Below are positions 59,128-64,000 of a stretch of 64,000 nucleotides of DNA, piece after piece. Location of the stretch: contig NZ_JNVM01000016.1 of the NCBI RefSeq assembly GCF_000722545.1, forward strand, positions 1 through 64,000, read 5' to 3'. The notes beneath the pieces were generated by a model. It saw only the letters and a list, made by a program, of their open reading frames with translations, was not told the DNA's origin and searched no databases. Source of the stretch: Paenibacillus tyrphae. GTDB lineage: Bacteria; Bacillota; Bacilli; Paenibacillales; NBRC-103111. Both the position numbers and the translations under genes were made by a program. The stretch's first letter is position 1, and every line of letters starts with the position of its first letter.

Positions 59128-59823
59128 ATGCCTAATCATGAACCGCGTGTTTGCTTGCTGCTGCATGGATTTACCGGCGGACCGTTTGAGCTGGAGCCAC
59201 TCGCGGATTACTTGCGACAGCAGGGATATGATTGCATACTACCTACACTCCCGGGTCATGACGCAGGACCGCGGATGATGCACGGCGTTCAATGGCAGGA
59301 TTGGCTGAATGCCGTTGCAGAAGAAGCGGACCGGCTAAGCCGAGAGTATGGCACGATCGATTTGGTCGGTTTTTCGATGGGCGGTCTGCTTTCCACTTAT
59401 GTGGCTAACCGTTTTCCGGTCCGTCGTCTCGTGCTGCTTAACGCGGCGGTCATTTATGTGAGTCCGGGAAAGTTTATCCGCAATTTGGCGCAGCGTGTCC
59501 GCATCGGGCTGCGCGAGCCTTGGGAGCGTCCAAAAAGCGTATCGCTTTCGGCGCCTGTTCAGTTTATGAAGCTGGTTCGATATGTGAAGCAGCAGGAGCT
59601 GCCGCGAATTTCCGTGCCGACGCTCGTCGTCCAAGGGAAACAAGATCAGGTCATTCACCCCTATAGCGCCCGGTATATTTATGATCGTCTCCGGGGCGAG
59701 AAAGAGCTGCTCTATATGCCGCATTCCCGCCATATGATTTGCTTGGAGCCTGAAGCTCCACAGCTATTCGCGGCCGTTGCGCGTTTTTTGGACTCATCGA
59801 ATGAACAGCATAGGGGAGTTTGA
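59128..59823 (+). CDS. Alpha/beta hydrolase (carboxylesterase type)
   Basis: This 231-residue hydrolase has the oxyanion motif HGFTGGP, nucleophile elbow GFSMGG, an Asp in GKQDQVI and the catalytic His in HSRHMICLEPE. The layout matches carboxylesterase Est30 of Geobacillus. AAGGAG at 59111-59116 fits ATG 59128 better than ATG 59119. The next gene starts 1 base after its stop. Confidence 0.85.
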   Translation: MPNHEPRVCLLLHGFTGGPFELEPLADYLRQQGYDCILPTLPGHDAGPRMMHGVQWQDWLNAVAEEADRLSREYGTIDLVGFSMGGLLSTYVANRFPVRRLVLLNAAVIYVSPGKFIRNLAQRVRIGLREPWERPKSVSLSAPVQFMKLVRYVKQQELPRISVPTLVVQGKQDQVIHPYSARYIYDRLRGEKELLYMPHSRHMICLEPEAPQLFAAVARFLDSSNEQHRGV

Positions 59824-59824
59824 G

Positions 59825-60214
59825 TTGAAAGCTACAGGGTTCAATCATGTGACAATCCGCGTATCCGATTTGTCCCGATCGTTGTTATTTTACGAATCAT
59901 TGCTGGGTATGAAGCTCGTTCATCGCGGGCGTCTCGACGTTTATTTGGAATGGGGAAGCGTCTGGATATGTTTAATCGAACGAAGCTGCGAGTCTTCGGA
60001 GAAGCCGAGTTATGGCGTTGACCATATTGCATTTTCCATAACGGAAGAAGATTTCCATGACGCGGCGGCCAAGCTGCAGGGGGCGGGTGTTCCCATTGTT
60101 AGGGGGCCGCTGGAGCGGGGAGGCGGGTACAGCATTAACTTTCTCGATCCGGACGGTACCGAGCTGGAGCTGTTTACGGGTAGTTTAGCGGAACGTATGA
60201 AGGGGTGGTCCTGA
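59825..60214 (+). CDS. VOC-family protein, FosB/FosX-like
   Basis: This 129-residue protein has the paired beta-alpha-beta modules of the VOC superfamily. Metal ligands sit as in fosfomycin resistance enzymes: His in FNHVTI, His in VDHIAFSI and Glu in LDPDGTELELF, and GSVWICL and FTGSLAERM echo FosA/FosB. Fosfomycin thiol transfer is possible but not shown. TTG 59825 follows AGGGGAG and starts where the family does; ATG 59801 is an alternative. It overlaps the YdcF gene by one base. Confidence 0.72.
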   Translation: MKATGFNHVTIRVSDLSRSLLFYESLLGMKLVHRGRLDVYLEWGSVWICLIERSCESSEKPSYGVDHIAFSITEEDFHDAAAKLQGAGVPIVRGPLERGGGYSINFLDPDGTELELFTGSLAERMKGWS

Positions 60215-60870
60215 TGGCCGGGGTGAGCTGCGTAAAGCCGATTGCGCCAGGGCTTCGCCGCACCGTTAGCAAGCTTTTTCGATTCATGTTAGCCGTGGGC
60301 GCTTTGGCGCTTTTATGGGTCGGCTTCATTCAATGGCGGATAGCTGCGCTGCCGGACGAGAAACTGCCACCGCACGACGTAGGAATCGTGCTCGGAGCGG
60401 CCTTATGGCAAACGACGCCGAGTCCGGCGTTAAAGGAACGGTTAGACCGTGCGGTCGAGCTGTACCAGGCCGGTGTCATCCCCCGCATCATCGTGTCCGG
60501 AGGCTACGACCGTACCGATTCGCTGCTTACGGAGGCGGAAGGGATGCGCAACTACTTGGTGGACAAAGGAGTACCGAACGAATCCATTTATTTGGAAAAC
60601 GAAGCGCGCAGCACGCTGCAAAATATGCTGTTCAGCCAAACGATCATGCGGGAACACGGCTGGAGTTCGGCGGTTATTGTCACGCACCGCTATCATGCGG
60701 TGCGTGCGCTCGATATGGCGCGATTCCTGGGCTACGATTCTCCTTCCGTATCGCCGATGGAATCCAGCGTGCTTTCGATGGCTTGGCACAAGGGCAGGGA
60801 AACGCTCGCGTTGACGAAATGGCAGTGGGACAAGATGCGGGCCGCCTTTGGATACCGGCCAATCACCTGA
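60214..60870 (+). CDS. YdcF-family (DUF218) membrane-anchored protein
   Basis: This 218-residue protein has one N-terminal helix (about 22-44) and the DUF218 pattern: VGIVLGAALWQTTPSPALKERLDRAVELYQ, IIVSGGY, EAEGMRNYLVDKGVPNESIYLENEARSTLQNM and IVTHRYHAVRAL. The family includes SanA and ElyC, envelope proteins of unclear activity. The start overlaps the FosB-like stop (TGATG). It is the last gene of a three-gene operon. Confidence 0.85.
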   Translation: MAGVSCVKPIAPGLRRTVSKLFRFMLAVGALALLWVGFIQWRIAALPDEKLPPHDVGIVLGAALWQTTPSPALKERLDRAVELYQAGVIPRIIVSGGYDRTDSLLTEAEGMRNYLVDKGVPNESIYLENEARSTLQNMLFSQTIMREHGWSSAVIVTHRYHAVRALDMARFLGYDSPSVSPMESSVLSMAWHKGRETLALTKWQWDKMRAAFGYRPIT

Positions 60871-60966
60871 GTTTGGAGGGGAATGTAAGGCGGAAGCGGT
60901 TTATTTTCCGGGGACAAGTTGGTATAATGAAGGTTACGATCTTCAGGCGCGAAGGAGTTGATTGCA

Positions 60967-61161
60967 TTGCCTTTCGGAAACATCGGTATCGGAGGACTTC
61001 TTCTGATTGTCATCGTGCTGCTGCTGCTTTTCGGTCCGTCCAAGCTCCCTGAACTCGGAAGAGCCTTCGGTCGGACGCTTAGTGAATTCAAGGAATCGAC
61101 CCGCGGACTCATGTCCGGGGATAAAGACGATAACAAGCCGCGGGACGATAAAAAAGCCTGA
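60967..61161 (+). CDS. tatA: Twin-arginine translocase subunit TatA
   Basis: This 64-residue protein has the TatA form: a short N-terminal helix (GGLLLIVIVLLLLFG), the hinge FGPSKLPELGRAFGRTL and a polar, charged tail. TTG 60967 is chosen because AAGGAG lies 9 bases before it and the usual MPFGNIG start results. No tatC is adjacent, so the partner is encoded elsewhere. TATAAT at 60923-60928 is a candidate -10 box. Confidence 0.9.
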   Translation: MPFGNIGIGGLLLIVIVLLLLFGPSKLPELGRAFGRTLSEFKESTRGLMSGDKDDNKPRDDKKA

Positions 61162-61171
61162 GTGCCGGCGC

Positions 61172-61223
61172 AAACTCCCTCTACCATATGCTCGTTCTGA
61201 GCCTGGAATAGAGGGAGTTTTTT
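61172..61223 (+). terminator. Rho-independent terminator
   Basis: AAACTCCCTCTA/TAGAGGGAGTTT with a T-run ends tatA. Confidence 0.85.
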
Positions 61224-61240
61224 CGTAGCCCTTTTACGCG

Positions 61241-61660
61241 CTAGTGGTTGTCCATTGGCTTCGTACGATAATGATAGGCGAAAAGCTTCTCATAGCCCGC
61301 TCCCGAGTAAAGCCGGATGGCCGGGGCATTGTCCGCGATCACCTGCAAATATAAGCGGTCCGCTCCTTGATCCCGGCTCCAACGCGCCAACTCGTGAACG
61401 ATGCGCTTGCCGATGCCTTGACCGCGATGGTGCGGATGAACGACGATATTGATGAAGCCGGACCATCCGTCTTCAGCGACGGCCGTTCCCATCCCGACGT
61501 ATTGGTCGCATTCCATAATGCTTACATAGGCGGTTGGGGCCTCGATTCGGGAGAAGAGGTTATCGTAAAATTCCGAGAGCTCGGGGGCGAAGCCTTCCAG
61601 TGCCAAAAAATGCTCAAGCCAAGAGGCGTCATGCGACGGTTGGATAACGGCGCGCAGCAT
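61241..61660 (-). CDS. GNAT-family N-acetyltransferase
   Basis: This 139-residue protein has the GNAT acetyl-CoA motif (INIVVHPHHRGQGIGKRIVHELARWSRDQGADRLYLQVIADNAPAIRLYSGAGYE). The C-terminal FAYHYRTKPMD is complete. ATG 61660 gives the usual N terminus, although no good ribosome site precedes it and the frame runs on into the HAD gene region. It is divergent from the HAD gene with only 33 bases between. Confidence 0.8.
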   Translation of the reverse strand: MLRAVIQPSHDASWLEHFLALEGFAPELSEFYDNLFSRIEAPTAYVSIMECDQYVGMGTAVAEDGWSGFINIVVHPHHRGQGIGKRIVHELARWSRDQGADRLYLQVIADNAPAIRLYSGAGYEKLFAYHYRTKPMDNH

Positions 61661-61693
61661 TTTTTTACAACGGGAAAAGAAAGGGGCAGGACG

Positions 61694-62380
61694 ATGATTA
61701 AAGCGGTTATTTTTGACTTTGACGGTCTCATTTTGGACACGGAGACTCCGGAATTTGAATCGTTCCGTGAGATGTACCGCATGCATGGAAGCGAGCTGAC
61801 CTTGGAGGTGTGGGGAGCCTGTATCGGAACGGGGCCGGGGGCGTTCAATCCTTACGATGATCTGGAAAAGCGCCTCGGAACGGCGTACGATCGGGAAGTG
61901 GCCAGGGCCCAGCGTAAAGCGTTCTATGAGTTGAACATGCAAGGCGCCGATGTTCGACCCGGTGTTCGGGCGTACTTGAAGCAAGCGCAGCAGCTCGGGC
62001 TGCGGATTGGACTCGCTTCCAGCTCCTCCAGAGCATGGGTGACGGGACATTTGGAGCGGTTTGGTCTGTTGTCCTTCTTTGAATGTATTCGCACGTCCGA
62101 TGACGTAGCGCAGGTGAAGCCTGATCCCGAGCTGTATCGGCTGGTGCTGAAGGAGCTGGGAGTAGCGCCGGAGGAAGCGGTAGCATTCGAGGATTCGCCG
62201 AACGGCCTTTTAGCTGCGAAACGGGCAGGAATGCACGGCGTCATCGTTCCGAATCCCGTGACGGTGCGGCTAGAGTTTGGCCCATATGATATGCGGCTGG
62301 ATTCCATGGAGCAAATGGAATTAAAAGAGTTGATCGGACGGTTAAACGACCGCTCTTCGGATCGTCAGCAGCGGGCTTGA
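61694..62380 (+). CDS. HAD-family phosphatase (PGM-like subgroup)
   Basis: This 228-residue protein has the HAD motifs: FDFDGLILDTE (nucleophile Asp), ASSSSRAWV (motif II Ser), Lys in VKPDPELY and EDSPNGLLAAKRAGM. The LDTETPEF loop and helical cap resemble beta-phosphoglucomutase-like phosphatases. AAAGAAAGGGGCAGG precedes ATG 61694. The substrate is unknown. The 185 bases before the next gene show nothing recognisable. Confidence 0.87.
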   Translation: MIKAVIFDFDGLILDTETPEFESFREMYRMHGSELTLEVWGACIGTGPGAFNPYDDLEKRLGTAYDREVARAQRKAFYELNMQGADVRPGVRAYLKQAQQLGLRIGLASSSSRAWVTGHLERFGLLSFFECIRTSDDVAQVKPDPELYRLVLKELGVAPEEAVAFEDSPNGLLAAKRAGMHGVIVPNPVTVRLEFGPYDMRLDSMEQMELKELIGRLNDRSSDRQQRA

Positions 62381-62565
62381 CGGAATCGACTTTCAGCAAG
62401 CCGGCGGGTCCATATTCTGCACGATGAACATGACGTTGAAACGTTTCTGATCAAGGCTGCCGCTCTTCGAGAGACAGGTTGGCTCTAGCACGACATTAGT
62501 TTGCTTCAGGGAGTTATAAATTTTCCTCCGGCCGACTATTAATTAGGGTAGGGGAAGGTGATGAA

Positions 62566-63546
62566 ATGACTCCAGAGACAAACAGGCTCATTACTACGAG
62601 AGACCGACAAATCAATGTTGTTTTCAAGTCAACTTCTCCTGAGCCGCTCGCCGTGCAGGAAAAAGTTGATTCAAAAGACGTCATGCAAGCCATGGAAGCA
62701 TTTTCGGATATCTACAAAGAACTGGACAAGATGATCGGCTTGGACGAGATCAAAGAGCTTGTTTTTCAAATTTATGCGATTTTACAAATCAAGCAATTTC
62801 GCTCTCAAGAGGGGCTCCAGGTTAGCTCCAACGTATATCATATGATCTTCAAAGGAAACCCCGGTACGGGAAAGACAAGTGTAGCCAGAATTATCGGGAA
62901 GCTGTTCAGATCTATGGGGCTGCTCTCCAAAGGACATCTGATTGAAGTGGAAAGAGCGGACTTGGTTGGCGAATACATCGGCCATACTGCCTTGAAGACG
63001 AGAGAAATGGTCAAAAAAGCGCTCGGCGGCATCTTGTTCATTGACGAGGCATACAGTCTGGCTCGGGGCGGAGATAAAGACTTTGGCAAAGAAAGTATCG
63101 ATTGCTTAGTAAAATCCATGGAGGATCATAAGAATGATTTTATTCTTATTTTGGCCGGTTACCCTAAAGAGATTGAGGATTTTTTAAAGACGAATCCCGG
63201 CCTGCCTTCCCGTTTTCCGATTCAGGTTAATTTTCCCGACTATACGATAGACCAATTGATCGAGATCGCGAAGCAAATGGCGGCCGAACGGGAATATGTT
63301 ATTCTTCCTGAAGCAATCCATAAAATCAAGAACCATTTGATGCAAGAAAAGTTATTGAATCTGAACTTCAGCAACGCCCGTCACATTAGGAATCTGATTG
63401 AAAAAGCAATCAGGTTTCAGGCTGTAAGGCTAGTTCGAAGGGCAAGAAAACTAACAAAGCAGGACCTGATAAATCTGACGCATGAGGATTTTTATATTAA
63501 CGGCAAAACAGAGGAAGAGTCCTATTTTAACCTGAAACCATCGTAG
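62566..63546 (+). CDS. spoVK: Stage V sporulation protein K (SpoVK), AAA+ ATPase
   Basis: This 326-residue protein is a CbxX/CfqX-type AAA+ ATPase with Walker A GNPGTGKTSVARII, Walker B GILFIDEAYSLARGGDKDFG, sensor IIILAGYP-type strand (FILILAGYPKEIEDF) and arginine finger in GLPSRFPIQVNFPDY. It matches SpoVK, which is needed for spore maturation. AGGGGAAGG precedes the ATG. A terminator follows. Confidence 0.92.
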   Translation: MTPETNRLITTRDRQINVVFKSTSPEPLAVQEKVDSKDVMQAMEAFSDIYKELDKMIGLDEIKELVFQIYAILQIKQFRSQEGLQVSSNVYHMIFKGNPGTGKTSVARIIGKLFRSMGLLSKGHLIEVERADLVGEYIGHTALKTREMVKKALGGILFIDEAYSLARGGDKDFGKESIDCLVKSMEDHKNDFILILAGYPKEIEDFLKTNPGLPSRFPIQVNFPDYTIDQLIEIAKQMAAEREYVILPEAIHKIKNHLMQEKLLNLNFSNARHIRNLIEKAIRFQAVRLVRRARKLTKQDLINLTHEDFYINGKTEEESYFNLKPS

Positions 63547-63574
63547 CGGAATGCTGCGCTTTCAAAGCAAAGGT

Positions 63575-63597
63575 GAGGCTTCATGCCTCTTTTTTTT
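63575..63597 (+). terminator. Rho-independent terminator
   Basis: GAGGC/GCCTC with a TTCAT loop and eight T ends spoVK. Confidence 0.85.
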
Positions 63598-63812
63598 GTG
63601 CTAAAAAGGGACCAGCTCTCCAATGAGTCAAAAAAGCTGAAGCGGTTCGTCAGGTGAATTGTGCGTTACATTTGTTTCTATGGTAAAATCGGGTTGATTC
63701 TTTTGAATAAGTGTAAATATATTTTGATTGGAAGGAACAGGGGAACTGAGTCGAAGGCCGGGTAATAAATAGGAATATGGTATACCTATTCGTTAAGGAG
63801 GAAGACGCAGGC

Positions 63813-64000
63813 ATGGGAAAACAAGGTGCAGTCAAAATTTTGGATGGTAAACAAATTTACTTGAGGCCTATCGAAATAGATGATCTGGATGATTATTATG
63901 TTTACTTGTCCGATCCGACAACGAGCAGGTTTACGGGAAGCCAGAAAGTGTTTTCGAAACAAACGGCAGCCAGTTGGATTGAAAATATCTCAAAGCTTGA
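63813..64000 (+). CDS. GNAT acetyltransferase (partial, runs off the window)
   Basis: An ATG 11 bases after AAGGAGG opens a frame that stays open to the window end (62 codons). The start, IYLRPIEIDDLDDYYVYLSDPTTSRFTGSQKVFSKQTAASWIENIS, is typical of RimJ/RimL-like acetyltransferases. The acetyl-CoA site lies beyond the window. Confidence 0.75.
   Translation, partial: MGKQGAVKILDGKQIYLRPIEIDDLDDYYVYLSDPTTSRFTGSQKVFSKQTAASWIENISKL

Overview
The window reads as chromosomal DNA of a spore-forming Gram-positive bacterium, most likely Paenibacillus or a close relative. The main grounds are the order cotE, amidoligase, mutS, S41 protease, mutL, RsmJ-like methyltransferase, miaA, hfq (44.3-55.1 kb), plus spoVK, a NucB-type nuclease, strong AGGAGG ribosome binding sites and frequent TTG/GTG starts. 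No rRNA, tRNA or CRISPR array was seen.

Layout. 0.2-16.8 kb is an AT-richer, loosely packed accessory stretch: NucB nuclease, aquaporin, a YtrA-type GntR/ABC operon, an HxlR regulator, a noncoding MITE-like element, a flavodoxin-fold oxidoreductase, a DEDD exonuclease, gene remnants, a secreted repeat protein, a Ser/Thr-rich protein plus DUF2653 cassette, an MFS exporter with a UlaG-like hydrolase and divergent Lrp regulator, and a hydrolase-DinB fusion lying between two copies of the 5' end of yyaL. 16.8-40.1 kb is GC-richer: the broken yyaL gene, a Tm-1-like/PEP-hydrolase-like gene group, a Fur-controlled siderophore uptake operon, a GH18 enzyme with six N-terminal repeats, a second Ser/Thr-rich/DUF2653 cassette, DUF309 with a two-component system, carbonic anhydrase, a YqkB-like protein, M32 carboxypeptidase, an FAD oxidoreductase, an SsuABC-like transporter and an aromatic acid exporter homologue.

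40.2-44.2 kb is the most unusual part. A 58-residue four-cysteine peptide gene (43889-44065), too short for most gene callers, faces a four-gene operon of two membrane-anchored thioredoxin-like proteins, a MauE/DoxX-like redox membrane protein and a peptide-type ABC exporter without a peptidase domain. Both transcripts appear to start from back-to-back promoters whose -35 boxes share one cre-like operator. I read this as a candidate disulfide-containing exported peptide (bacteriocin or signal) system.

44.3-63.6 kb is housekeeping: spore coat (CotE, amidoligase), mismatch repair (MutS, MutL), tRNA and rRNA modification (MiaA, RsmJ-like), Hfq, a class A penicillin-binding protein, a cyclophilin lipoprotein, an esterase/FosB-like/YdcF operon, TatA, a GNAT enzyme, a HAD phosphatase and SpoVK. 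The window ends inside a second GNAT acetyltransferase gene.
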